From contig OZ029929.1 in the NCBI GenBank assembly GCA_964023275.1, positions 3,351,844-3,415,843 on the forward strand: a stretch of 64,000 nt of DNA, written 5' to 3'. Position 1 is the stretch's first letter; each line of letters opens with the position of its first letter. The position numbers and the translations under genes were made by a program. This DNA is from Norana najaformis. Its lineage: Eukaryota; Annelida; Clitellata; Crassiclitellata; Hormogastridae. This document shows positions 1-64,000 of this stretch, in pieces. The notes beneath the pieces were generated by a model that searched no databases, had not been told where the DNA came from, and was given only the letters and a program-made list of their open reading frames with translations.

Positions 1-384
1 AAGCCAGTATCACTGACTCAAACACCTTTGCAGGATTATCAGTGATTAGTAAAATCCAGCAGATTTCCACAGCGAGTTGGAGTTGAAACATGCTGGTTGA
101 GATCGAATAATATTAATAATTCGTCTAACCTGTGGTCAATATGATTTCCATCACTCACTGCCTGGACAGTTAAAGTTGCCACAAATAACTTTGTACTGGC
201 AGTAATTGTGGATATCATGTCCGAAAATTTGTCATATAAGGTATGAATGGAACTTGATGGTAGACGATATATGTTGGCGATGATCGAAGAGGAAGCAGCT
301 TTACTTACTCTGACCAACTGAAGCTCATACGACGATGGATGAAAGGAGTTGGACAGAGGATGGACAGTGACTTGAGTGGACAAA
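1..384 (-). mobile_element. CR1/L2-type endonuclease fragment
   Basis: The minus strand encodes part of an AP-endonuclease-like domain of a non-LTR retrotransposon: IANIYRLPSS near its start and LLILFDLNQHVSTPTRCGN at its end, the pre-catalytic and 'QHV..PTR..G' segments. It stops at a frame break and runs off the window edge. On this strand it lies downstream of the RT fragment at 400-1030, so the two cannot be one copy in normal order. Confidence 0.6.
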
Positions 385-399
385 CAGTAGATGACTGCA

Positions 400-1030
400 A
401 AACCACCTCCTCAGCCAGGGTTGCCGTCATTTGGTATAAAAATCATATATTGGTATAATATGCTTTTTTGTTATGGAACTGGCCAGATAGTTTTGAGCCA
501 TTTGTAGTTTGCACAGCTCTCTGTGATGCCAATAAGCAATGAGTTACAGTAATTGAAGCCTGCTGGAAACCATTGAGTTAGCTAGTCAGATTAAGACAGT
601 ATGAGACAAAAGCAATCTGATTCTGTGAATGTCCTATTTATGAAATTGAGCTGATTTGCATATGACACCAACATGTTTAGAAAATGAAACAGTGGATTCA
701 AATATTATGCCTAGACTGCATGCACATTCAGTAGGATTGATAAGCAAGCTGCCCAACTGAATAGATGAGAGGTAATCAGATTTATGGAGTTGTTGGCTTA
801 TGCCTGTAAGAAGGAATTGAGTTTTTGAAGGATTCATCAGAAGTTTATTGGTAGCCATCCAAGACTGAACCTCACCAAACACTGAAGCAAGTAGTTGGAG
901 AGCAGGATTAGACATGCAACTATCGATTGAGAGGAATAGCTGAGCATCATCAGCATACAAGTAATAGTTAAGAGAGGTAGTAAGCAGTGAACCAAGTGAA
1001 GTCATGTACAATATGAATAGGAATACAGAA
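400..1030 (-). mobile_element. CR1/L2-type reverse transcriptase 3' fragment
   Basis: The minus strand encodes FILYMTSLGSLLTTSLNYYL then YADDAQLFLSI (catalytic YADD), VQSWMATNKLLMNPSKTQFL and LGIIFESTVSFSKHVG, the RT palm and thumb of a CR1/L2-group element. Frame breaks follow. The same sequence recurs, also on the minus strand, at 10020-10670. Confidence 0.7.
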
Positions 1031-2400
1031 CTTCTCCTTGCCCTTTTCGGCATGAGTGTGGTCTTTGACACTGTTAACCATGAAATTCTTTTGGAGCACC
1101 TTGGAAGGTCATTTGGTGTCGTGAGTTGGTGTCTGTGTCATGGGACCTGGCAGGATGAAAGTGTTACATTCACTTCTCTCTGGACACACTCAGGCAGTAA
1201 ATTTTGGTTCCACGTGGTCTGACAGGTCCATGGTCTCACTTGGTCTTTCACAAGGTCCCATCTTAGGGTCGCTACTCTGTATGGTGTATGCCACTAATTT
1301 GAACTTGGCTCTTTCTTCTTTGGCTGTTGTGGCTCATCAGTAGACTGATGACACTATGTCCTTGACCCAGATGTAGAGGCTCTCTTTCAGATATCGGCAT
1401 TGCTTAATGCCTGGTTGTCATCCAACTGCCTCTGGCCCAGCCCTGGGAAAACCCAGTTTATGTGGCTTGGTAGCCATGGGCAAATTTCCAAAATCGACTT
1501 GCTTTGTCTGCAGCATTGCTTCCCTGATGTGTTTTTCTCCGTTGTTGTGCTTGATCTGGGTGTGACCTTTGACCATGAATTGACCTCCTCATGGCATACG
1601 AAGAATGCATGTTGAACGTGCTTATGCCACCCGCACCAGATTTTCGCAACATGCCATCTGCTTACAACTCAAGCTGCCATGATCTTGTTGCATGCATTAA
1701 TGTGAACCAGGGTCAACTTTGGTAATGCCATTTATGCAGGGCTAACTGTTTCCTGCATAAACCAGCTACAGTCTGTTTTAAATGCCAGTTTTATTTTATT
1801 TTCTGGCATTGTATCTTCACGGCCCTTACAGGGTGCCTCTGGCTTGCTTAACACGACCGTACTACAGAACATTGATGGTGCTGAGCAATTGTGAGTGAAG
1901 GAGTTATTTAAGGTCCCTACTCAATAACCATCTCGGGGAGGCTCAAACCCGTGGTTTCCAAGTTACAAGCTGAACACTAACCAATCGGCTACCGTGCGCC
2001 ATGTGGTAGGAACTGCACTGGTTGCCTATGCAAAAACTCATTGGGGTTAAGATCATAATGCTTATGCAGAGTTGTATTGCAGGCTTTGCTGCAGCAAGGA
2101 GCATCTTGGTCTCATTCATCCATGGGCACAGATTTCTTTGCTGTGCTGTGACCTGGTTGACCTGCCAGCCAAACTTCTACAGTCCAGCATAGAAGTTTCG
2201 CTGTGGTCAGACCACCTTTTGGGAATAAGTTGCCTAGCAACCAGCAACATGAACGTCGACCTTTTTCTGCCTCTTCTTTGTAAGCGCTTGAAAACTATTC
2301 TATTCGATCATGGTTTTGTGTAGTCAGATTGGTAATGCCTCTAATGCATTTATATTGGTTATGCACTATATAAATTTGCTATTACAATTACAATTAGTGT
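1030..2400 (+). mobile_element. Decayed CR1/L2-type copy with (ATTACA)n tail, split by a SINE
   Basis: Remnants of RT are readable in three frames: VVFDTVNHEILLEHL, GLSQGPILGSLLCMVYATNL, then after the SINE LHWLPMQKLIG. The copy ends in a short (ATTACA)n tail at 2383-2398. It is oriented opposite to the fragment just before it. The tail and RT remnants place it in the same group as the copies ending at 20005, 24905 and 31095. Confidence 0.65.
1840..2003 (-). mobile_element. tRNA-derived SINE
   Basis: Read on the minus strand, the head looks like a tRNA promoter: an A-box-like segment (GTAGCCGATTGGTTAGTG) and a B-box-like GGGTTTGAGCC about 40 bases later. The body (CTTCACTCACAATTGCTCAG followed by ACCATCA) recurs in the SINE at 57768-57915. 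The element interrupts an L2-type copy just before its LHWLP coding motif, so it is the younger insertion. Confidence 0.6.
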
Positions 2401-2573
2401 TTGTACCTCTAAACTATTAGTGTTTGTAAATTTACATGATCCATGTCCCTGTTGATAGCATTCCTCTTCACACAAGTTGTGTACTGTGTAGGTTAATTGT
2501 TTTACATTATTGTGTTTGTTAGTTGTGTCAGAAGAAATCTAATTCTTTGGCTTGTTACTGCTGGCTATTTCAG

Positions 2574-56087
<53,514 letters not shown>

Positions 56088-56332
56088 ACAGCTGACAACA
56101 TTTGCGGATGATTTGCATGTTATATGGACAAATACCTGTTTGGAATATATGAACTATACTACAATGACAGTAGATGATTTTCAAATTTATGGCTTTGACT
56201 CTGATTTTGATCTTTTATGACTGTTATATTTGACCATTGGTTCGATTGCATTTAAATGGAGAATTCACAAGTTCAGTTTTATAAATTTTAAGGTTTTGGA
56301 TTTCAGACATGATATAGCAATAATAAGTATAA

Positions 56333-57015
56333 ATATAAGATAAATAGAAAGAAAACAAAGGTGATGAGGTTGAGTAAATGCGAAGGAAAACGAATAACTA
56401 TTGTAGTCGATGGTACGGAAATTGAACAAGTCCACCAGTTCTGTTATCTTGAAAGTTTAATATCAGATGACTGCAGATGCAGTACTGAGATTAAGAGAAG
56501 AATAGCAATGGGAAAAGAAGCATTCTGGAACAGAGGAGAACTTCTGAGAGGAAGGCTGAATCTGGATCTAAAGAAAAGAATGGTAAAATGCCTCATATGG
56601 AGTGTAACACTATATGATTCTGAAACGTGGACTGTTGGAAAGACAGAGACTGAGAAACTCGAGGCATCTGAAATGTGGATATGGAGAAGACTGTCCAGAA
56701 TCAGTTGGAAAGATTATAAAACCAATAAGGAGGTGTTGCACTTGGTAGAGGAAGAAAGGACGCTGGTCAATACAATAATGAGGAGACAAATGAACTGGAT
56801 TGGACACATACTGCTTGGAAATTCTCTCCTGAGGACAGTGTTTGAAGGAAAGAAGATTCCAATATGACCAAGAAATATGCTGTTGGAATGGATGATGGAT
56901 AAAGAAAGAAGAAGGGGCTACAAAGAATTTAAGGAAAGGGTACGGAACAGAGAAGAGTGGTGTAGTTGGATTCTTGGTCCTGCCTAAGGGCAGAACACAG
57001 AAGAAAAAGAAAATA
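56333..57015 (+). mobile_element. RTE-like 3' fragment with (GAA)n-like tail
   Basis: A 168-codon frame reads NRKKTKVMRLSK-like, VHQFCYLESLISDDCRCSTE, IKRRIAMGKEAFWNRGEL, VTLYDSETWTVGKTETEKLE, MWIWRRLSRISWKDYKTNKE and MNWIGHILLGNSLLRTVFEG before a stop. The last coding piece (LLEWMMDKERRRGYKEFKER) is in another frame, and AGAAGAAAAAGAAAA ends it. It starts about 250 bases past the XRRA1-like stop codon. Confidence 0.78.
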
Positions 57016-57203
57016 GCAATAATAATAGAAAACAACAAATCTTGCAAGCTGAAATTACTTCAGAAGCCCAGTTATCATCACTGGTTGGATTAATCAAGTA
57101 GGATACTTGGTTCAGTGGACATCTAGGTATTTCGGATGCTATCCAGCTTGTGACCACAGCAAAGCCGGATAGATTAGAGCTGCAGTGCAAATTATCAACC
57201 CAT

Positions 57204-57355
57204 TCTAAAGAAAAGAATGGTAAAATGCCTCATACGGAGTGTAACACTATATGATTCTGAAACGTGGACTAATGGAAAGGCAGAAACTGAGAAACTCGAG
57301 GCATCTGAAATGTGGATATGGAGAAGACTGTCCAGAATCAGTTGGAAGGATTATA
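57204..57355 (+). repeat. 152-bp near-identical copy of 56567-56718
   Basis: No length difference and only a few substitutions (for example CATATGG/CATACGG and GACTGTTGG/GACTAATGG). It encodes part of the RTE C-terminal frame but has no 3' end or tail. Confidence 0.9.
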
Positions 57356-57767
57356 CCCATTCATGGATCAAGCAGAACAATATTCTTTAACAGGCTCAAC
57401 ACCAGAACACTACTGGATCAGGAGTTGTGCTAGACTCTGAATCAAAGCAATGAGTGCAATACAAAATATGCTATCTGCTTGAAAAATGTCTGATTAGCTT
57501 CGTATCATAGCCTTTAAATTCAAATGAGAGAACAGCCAAGTTGTTCTTTGACAGAGAATAATGAAGCTGTCAGAACAGCTGAAGCATCAGGTTGCTGATC
57601 GTCATATTATGAAGGGCCATGTGTACCAGTAATGTCAGTGTCTGCTGATCTTGCACTCGATGTCACTGTGTTAGCACTCGATGTCACTGGGAAAAGTTGA
57701 TGAGGTAAGGACATGATAATGCGTGCATGAGTTACATGTCCTCAGCAGCAAAGGAATATCTTAACAA

Positions 57768-57915
57768 TAGGCATGATAATCAGATGATTAGAGTAACTGG
57801 ATTGTAACATGGAGAGTAAGGGTTCAAGCCTTCCCGAGACAGTTACTGTGTTACCTTGAGCAAGTCTGTCACTCACAACTGTTCAGTACCATCAGTTGAT
57901 GCTTAGTCATTAAAC
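57768..57915 (+). mobile_element. tRNA-derived SINE
   Basis: Head: ATAATCAGATGATTAGAGTA, TGGATTGTAACATGGAG and B-box-like GGGTTCAAGCC. Body: CCTTGAGCAAGTCTGTCACT then CACAACTGTTCAGTACCATC, shared with the SINE at 1840-2003. No tRNA with intact acceptor stem can be folded, so this is not a tRNA gene. Confidence 0.6.
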
Positions 57916-60430
57916 AGTGGTGCTTAATAGATGCAGAAATAATCTATACAGGGCTCATGTTCGAACCCCATATGGTTCGGATCTCTACCTGGTATACCTG
58001 GTATGCCCCCCGACAGCCCATATGGAAGGCATATGGGCAAATCATCTGGGCTCTGTCTGATATCTGTAACTGGTATTACCTTAATCAAATCAAGACAGCT
58101 ACACTAAGTGTATACCATATCAATCACTGATGGTTTATCTCCATGCTCCATATGGTATCATCGTCAATAGCATGAGTAGTATAAAAAGTTGGCGTCAGGC
58201 GCATTTTACCAAAATCTACCAGGACCTAGTTTCCTAGCTTGCGAACATGGTACCTTTCTGTCTTCCATAGGTTCGAACCTAGGGAACCCCCGAGCGAAGC
58301 GTCGAAAGCGCTCGCGATGAAGCTAGCGCGTACTAGAGCCACGGTTGGGGAACGCTAACATCGAAAGCTTTCTTAGAAATCCTTGCTCTATCAACAACTG
58401 AAAACTTAGGTTTTATAGGCACTCGGTTTGTATCATATCCGTATAAATTCAGCCACACAGTGACGTTTTTCTTCTTACTGTGGCATTCTCGGTCGGGCTA
58501 ACTGTCCACGGGGTGAGGGTACTCCAGCCCAGTTCTACGCTAAGAGCCACCCACCTCACTGCCCCATGTATTTTCACTAAAATGGCCTTTCTGTATCTCT
58601 CTGCCCGTATCGTTCGTTCTCTTTAAAGAAGTTTCAGGATGGGCCGCTTCCTTAAGAGAATCAACACTGTAGCACTCGGTCTCGGGATCCGACTCTGCCT
58701 CTTCCGCGGTCGCCGGATGGGCAACGTCCTGAGGATGGCCTTTACTCAAAACAGGGTTCGTTCCTTTACAGGCAATAGTCGTTCCCTTTTTGTGTGAGGA
58801 CTTTCTCGTAACCACCATTTTACGTCTTGTAATTCGCCCGCTACCGCCAATATTCTGAGACACCAGTCGTTTTCTCTGTTCCAGGAACAGGGAAGTCTTA
58901 CGACGAGCCTCTGTGTCTTTCCGCCCTAGGCACATAGATATTGGGCGAGACATTTTCCGCTATCACTATCTGTCTCTCACTCCATCTCCGTGAACTTCCG
59001 GAGTAAATTTCCGTACCAGGTCTCTGTTGACAATTAACGACCAACAATGCTTCAGGGGATAGGATACCCCTATGGAACATTCAAGAGAAGGTCCTCTCTC
59101 AAACCTTCTGTAAAACACACGGACCTTCGTACCGACCTACGCACGAGGGGCCCTTCCCCGCATTTCAGTCAGTCCTCTGATCAGTGTGTGGCGACAAGCA
59201 TATAGAGGAGTCGGTATCTTCCCGTGTCGACTCCGGTGTTATCGGGGAACCGATCCGGACTATGATGTACCAGGTATTTTCTTGGTCTGCATTAGTTTCC
59301 GGTCTCTTACGTACCGGGACTTTACTTGGTCTGCGTTTCTATCCGGTCACAAACATTTCTTGGTCTGCATTATGATTCCACGGCGTCTTCCCATTATCTC
59401 TTCCTGCATTTCGACGGGGAGAACTGCGGCCGCATCTTTCCACGAGTTTCGCACAACCCGTTATCTTCCAACTGTCATGACTACTCAGACCGTCTCGTGA
59501 CTTCCTAACAGGGTGGGCCTGAGCCCTGCTGGACCAACGGAGCCAGTCAGAAATCAGACAGATTGGTTTGCTTTGGTTGCGACTTCCTCAGGAGCGCAAG
59601 GACAAGTATTACGGCACCAGTTATCTCTTACGGCAAATGCTACCCCTTGAATTCACACAGACCTGTCTACTCGTCTTCTCCGAGCTTCGCCCAGCCTCTA
59701 TTTTTCAACTATCGTGACTTACTCGACCATCTCGCGACTTTCCAACAGGGTGGGCTCGAGGCCTGCTGGACCAACGGAGCCAGTCAGAAATCAGACAGAT
59801 TGGTTCGTAACGGCTGCGACGTTCTCAAGAGCGCACTGACCAGATTTTCTCGTACCGGGTCTATGGGGTAGCTTCCGTAACTTTATCGAACACGGGCTTC
59901 TCCGGACGTCACCCTCGTCCGTATATGAATCCGCTCAAAAACACTCCGACTCGTACCCGTGAAGGCTCGCAACCATCCTTCACTCTGTTTTCAGGAGGCC
60001 CGCATCGCTCCTTCTGTACTGTCGTATATGTGAAGGCACGCTACCATCCTTCACAACATAGGCATCGCAGCACACGACACCTCTTATTCAAGCCCCTTTT
60101 TCCTATTTACGGCTTTTTCCTATTTACTAGCACGCTCAATAAAATGTAAATAAAGGTGTCTAACTGTTACCGATTATTTTCCTTTAAACAAACGTTTTAG
60201 GGCCTATAAATTTCAACAATTTTGCTCGTTACTTTACTAAAATTACACTAAGAATTTTCCACGACCTAATTATTAAGCTATTATTAGATTAAGCTTAAAT
60301 TTAATAAAATTGAATTCCTTAAAAATCCCGTGCAGTTACCGTGCACACACGCGTAGCACTCAGCGGCTACCTAAAGCGCGTCATAGCTACTCCTGCCTCT
60401 TTCCCAGCAGGCTTGCCTTGTGGCCGATCC
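57916..60430. other. Compositionally distinct, unidentified block
   Basis: CpG-rich relative to the surroundings, with no match to the retroelement families above. It contains a 137-codon minus frame (58540-58953) that is Lys/Arg-rich at its start (RRKTSLFLEQRKRL, RRKMVVTRKSSHKKG) and acidic later (TAEEAESDPETE), of unknown function. It also holds a ~240-bp tandem duplication (about 59420-59870) and possible polyadenylation signals AATAAA at 60137 and about 60147. It lies on the far side of an L2 insertion from a Polinton-type integrase, so it may belong to the same element, but no Polinton gene was recognised here. Confidence 0.35.
59420..59870. repeat. ~240-bp tandem duplication
   Basis: Two units with CTGCTGGACCAACGGAGCCA and GTCAGAAATCAGACAGATTG at about 59530 and 59765, plus matching flanks (CGTCTCGTGACTTCC versus CATCTCGCGACTTTC). 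Confidence 0.85.
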
Positions 60431-62598
60431 GCCACATTACTACATTCGATCGGAGTCATTTTGCTCAATATGAAGACTGTATTCCTCCTGGCTACCATCT
60501 TTACAGAAACCTCGCCCCTGCAAATCATCTATCCCTTCTCATATAAGTCCAAATGGCGGTGGTATTGCCTTTCCGACCCGAAAACCTGCCACAGACTTAC
60601 CTGGTTACTGTTTCCACTCGTTTTAATGTGAATCAATTACATTTAAACCTCCTCACACAAATCTGACTATCTTTAATGTATATCGCCACCATCCTCCTCT
60701 TCATATTCAAGTCCTCCATCAGTCTTCTTTAAAGAATTTACCACCCTCCTCTCCACTGCAATAACCCCTCTGACACATTTGCTTCTAAATTCCTCACCCG
60801 ATTATCTTCAACTACTCTAGTTCAACATGCCAAATTCCCCGCCCACATTCACAATCACAAACTTGATCTTATCATCAAATCATCATTCTTCAGTTTATCG
60901 CCTGATATATCTCTTTTTTGACACACCATCTTATCATTACGCCATTTTTGCATGTCTTAACATTCTTCCGACTCCACGTCCTGATCCTGTATTTTATTCT
61001 TTTCGTCGCATTAGTTCAATAAATATTGAAGCCTTCATACAAGATATATCCTATTCTGACCTCGTTTCAATCCACCCTTCTCCCATGATGACCTGTCTTC
61101 CTACAACATCACTCTTTCCATGATTCTTGACAAACTTGCACGTATCATTACCAAATCCAGCTCTCATTCTAACAATCCTTGGTACAATTCCTATCTCCAG
61201 GCCTTCAAATTTTTCCCGCGACACCTTGAACGTGCTTACAAGCGCACCCATGACCCTCAGCATCTGTCTGCTCTTAAATCTGCCATAAATAAATATCATC
61301 ACCTTCTTGCTGTGGCTAAAAAAGATTTAACTCTTCTTTAGTTTGCACCCGATCGTCTGCCATAAATAAATATCATCACCTTCTTGCTGTGCCTAAAAAA
61401 GATTTGACAAGCTTGCACGTATCATTACCAAATCCAGCTCTCATTCTAACAATCTAACATTAGTTTGCACCCGATCGTCTAGCCTCTGCTTTCTTTGGAA
61501 AATCGTAAACCAACTCCTCCATCGGAACTCATCTAGCCCACTTAACCAACTCCTCCATGGAACTCATCTAGCCCACTTCCAAATTCTCTTCCACCTTCTT
61601 TAGTAGCTGACTCCTTCTGTTCTTTCTTTTCTGACAAAATTAGTACCATCCGTCTTTCTATACATTCTCTCCTTTCCAAAACCACTAATTATCCATCCGC
61701 TGATGCTTCCTTTCCCACTTATGATTTCCCACCCTCTTCACCTTGATCTTCATTACCTTTCTTTCAACCCACATCAGAGACTGAAATATTGCATCTATTA
61801 AACTCTCTTCCTAACAAACATTGTGAACTTGATCCACCCACCTCCTTACTGAAAGACTGCATCTGTCCTTGTCCCAATCATTACTAAAATAGTTAACCTC
61901 TCTTTATCTACGGGTAATTTTCCCCTCCTATTCAAACACCTTCTTGTCACCCCTCTTCTCAAGAAATCAACTCTTAAGGAAACCCTTTCAAACTACCGGC
62001 CTGTTTCTAACCTGACTTTCATCTACAAATTAACTGAACGTGTTGTCCTCTCTCGAATCAATGACTATTTCGCTTCTAACTCGCTCCTTAACCCACACCA
62101 GTCTGGTTTTACTAAACGCCACTCAACTGAAACTCTGCTGACATCTCTCTACGACTAGCTTGCTTCTGCCATTTCTCATCAAAATGTTTCTTGCCTCTGT
62201 CTCCTTGATATCTCTGCAGCCTTCGATATCATAGATCACAATATTTTACTCCACCGACTTTCAACCTGGTTTGGTTTTGCTGACACTGCTCTCCTATCAG
62301 TCTTATCTCTCCTCCGGATCTTTCTCTGTTAAAACCTCGGAAGCCTCTTCTCAGTCATGCCCTTTCGCTTACGGAGTTCCCCAAGGCTCCGTTTTTGGAC
62401 CTCTTCTGTTTATCCTCTACACTACCCCACTCAGTTCACTCATTAAAGCATCCTCCGTTGACCATCACCTCTGTGCTGTTGACACCCAACTATTCATTCT
62501 TTCTCTCATAATTATTTCAACGAGTCTATAGATCATCTTCTTGTGGTTAAACAAATCTCCTGGATGACATCTAATATCTTACGCCTGAACCCATCTAT

Positions 62599-62811
62599 CG
62601 TAATCGTAATTCCGAGATTTCTACAGCGCCCTACGAAAACCGCGCAGGGGGACCAGCCTATTCACAGGCGCTCAGTCAAAACAAAACCGATAGGCAAAAA
62701 GGGTTTGGTTCCATGTCAAGATCCAAAAGTCAAGCCGACAGACAGCGTGGCAGCCATGGGGTAGTGTTTGGGGTTGGAGACGAGAGAGAGACAAGAGAAA
62801 GAATTAAATAT
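62599..62811 (-). mobile_element. L2-type 3' end nested in the L2 copy, 6-bp TSD
   Basis: ATCTAT at 62593-62598 and 62812-62817 flanks a reverse-oriented copy of the same 3' UTR found at 30830-31095, ending (in + coordinates, starting) CGTAATCGTAATTCC. It is 5'-truncated in the CT-rich stretch. It replaces or follows a lost stretch of the RT region. Confidence 0.7.
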
Positions 62812-63000
62812 ATCTATATTCGGACAGAGCCTTACCTTTTCTGTTCATATCACCCATCTTTCCCGCTCTTGCTTTATGCATATCCGCGAATTTTGCTGAA
62901 TCCACCCTATGCTTGACTTCAAAACTGCACCTACCATTGCCACATCCATAGTCCAAGCAAAACTTGACTACTGCAATTCAATTTTCCTCAATATAGACAC

Positions 63001-63247
63001 CTTACCTTAGATCTTAGTCCCTCCACGTGCTGGCGCACATTGGGCGATACAGGTTCTCCATCTTTCTCTGTCCTGAGCAGCTCTGGCAGCCTCCTCCCAC
63101 GTCAGTCCTCCATCTGTGAGGTCTTTTGTGATCGTGTTCCTCCAGCTCTTTTTTGGTCTTCCTCTCTTCCTTCTCCACCCGCCTGGGGCCCAGTCCATTG
63201 CCTGCTTTGGGATTCTGTCCTCATCCATGCGGTGCAGGTGTCCCAAC
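63001..63247 (-). mobile_element. RTE-like 3' end nested in the L2 copy, 12-bp TSD
   Basis: CAATATAGACAC at 62989-63000 and 63248-63259 is a perfect duplication. The minus strand encodes LGHLHRMDEDRIPKQAMDWA, GRPKKSWRNTITKDLTDGGL and AQDRERWRTCIAQCAPARGG. It is 5'-truncated to 247 bases. The L2 reading frame continues across the site once the insert is ignored, so the RTE copy is younger. Confidence 0.85.
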
Positions 63248-63791
63248 CAATATAGACACAACCCAGATAAACCGCCTTCAAGCTATCCAGAATGCTCTCA
63301 CTTGTGCTGTCACCAAAACTCCCAAAACTCATAACTTCACTGTTCTCAAAACTGTCTTAAAATACCAGAATGAATAGAGTACAACACACTTTAATCCTCC
63401 CAACCCTCTTATCTTCGTCAGTTATTTGCAATCCAACCACTCCGTGCGACCCGGTCCTAGCACTTCTTCGCCCTCCCATGACCTCATCCTTAAAATTTGG
63501 TAATCGCTTCATATCCATAACAGCCCCACCCCTCTGGAATAAACTCCTGCCAGAATTACGACAGCTGTCTGATCCATCATACGAACTCACCAACACTTCA
63601 TCTCTTTCAGTTTCTGCGCTGGTCTTTCACTCAAGACTGGAAACATTTCTTTTTCAAAAATCTTATCCTTATTCTTCCCCTTCTCCTTATCTCTGAACTG
63701 AGCCCTTTTGCCTATCGATTTTGTTTTGACTGAGCGACTTAGCTTTCGTTGGGCGCTGTAGAAATCTCAAGATTACAATTGCGATTACGAT

Positions 63792-64000
63792 TTTTATCGA
63801 TCGATGTTCACCGTTGTTGCAAGGATTAACCATTTCGTCTAAAACATCGATATATCTTCTAATAGAATTAGTCGAAAAATACTTAAATATCTTCTCTTTC
63901 ATCGTTCTATTCCATCGCTCGACAACGCACGATTTTTCTTCGTTCTCAGTCGAATATAACTCAACTCCTAAAGACTTTGCTCGTTCAATGGAGAATTGGG
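63792..64000 (-). pseudogene. Polinton-type integrase fragment (3' part runs off the window)
   Basis: The minus strand stays open from the window edge to the L2 boundary. It reads SCVVERWNRTMKEKIFKYF, RRYIDVLDEMVNPCNNGEHR. The Glu of CVVERWNRT is the position of the third acidic residue of the retroviral-type integrase core found in Polintons. The sequence breaks where the L2 copy (60463-63791) is inserted. On the far side of the L2, at about 60430-60462, the minus strand resumes with a few codons that fit the same gene, after which no similarity is visible. The N-terminal part lies beyond the window. Known: Polintons are large virus-like DNA transposons encoding this integrase and a protein-primed polymerase. 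Confidence 0.7.

Larger units (their letters stand above)
60463..63791 (+). mobile_element. L2-type retrotransposon, decayed, with two nested insertions
   Basis: TTTT at 60459-60462 and 63792-63795 flanks the copy (a short target-site duplication). Order: endonuclease start (PPGYHLYRNLAPANH), a linker with scrambled duplications (61130-61580), RT ([80 protein letters not shown], a damaged YADD region), then LSRSCFMHIRE, LDYCNSIFLNI, INRLQAIQNALTCAVTKT, APPLWNKLLPELRQLSD, and SRLETFLFQKSYPYSSPSPY. It ends with the subfamily 3' UTR and GATTACAATTGCGATTACGA. Frames are broken many times. The nested pieces are 62599-62811 and 63001-63247. Confidence 0.82.

Noticed and set aside
57768..57860. Possible tRNA gene
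   Set aside because: Promoter boxes resemble a tRNA but no acceptor stem pairs and the body continues into a shared repeat; treated as a SINE.
58898..59080. 60-codon minus frame (MFHRGILSPEALLVVNCQQR)
   Set aside because: Short, no domain; overlaps the unknown 137-codon frame region and could be chance.

Overview
The window is a piece of an animal nuclear genome, most likely an invertebrate. It has GT-AG introns, densely packed and mostly decayed retrotransposons, tRNA-derived SINEs, piggyBac- and hAT-like DNA elements and a Polinton-type integrase fragment. There are no bacterial operons, rRNAs, functional-looking tRNAs or CRISPR arrays. The species cannot be fixed from the sequence.

One host gene spans almost the whole window on the + strand: an XRRA1-like leucine-rich-repeat gene with 14 exons between 2574 and 56087. 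The first exon(s) lie upstream or are undetected. Codon phases agree across every exon junction (0,1,0,2,2,1,0,2,0,0,1,0,0, then stop). About 750 codons are visible, ending in a TGA at 56085-56087. One exon (26308-26459) is too short to stand out as an open frame; homology and phase identify it. Only one splice donor, at 28004, is abnormal.

The introns are a transposon graveyard. CR1/L2-group non-LTR fragments are on both strands (for example 13015-16165, 27005-27700, 39125-40214, 60463-63791), many ending in (GATTAC)n or (ACAT)n tails. RTE-like copies lie at 33383-35443, 37613-40683, 45660-46720, 53155-54350, 55100-55680 and 56333-57015. A second pol-like family, recognised by its C-terminal region, has four decayed copies (5490-5690, 12525-12840, 16790-19200, 24940-25970). 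Several insertions can be dated against each other by nesting and target-site duplications (TSDs): an L2 copy inside an RTE copy (39125-40214), and an RTE scrap and an L2 tail inside an L2 copy (63001-63247, 62599-62811) that itself splits a Polinton integrase gene.

The most interesting element is at 3057-5409. An uninterrupted 563-residue protein (minus strand, 3268-4959) lies between imperfect terminal inverted repeats that begin CACTGG(A/T)CAACA. The protein has an N-terminal Cys-rich region and acidic residues spaced like an RNase-H-fold (DDE) transposase, but it matches no transposase superfamily that I can name. A broken relative lies at 6800-7515. I propose that this invertebrate 'uncharacterised protein' family is the transposase of an undescribed DNA transposon group. 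Other points are an internally deleted piggyBac element with three ~370-bp tandem repeats (46931-49127), a hAT-like terminal repeat present three times (28457-30052), and a compositionally distinct block at 57.9-60.46 kb containing a ~240-bp tandem duplication.
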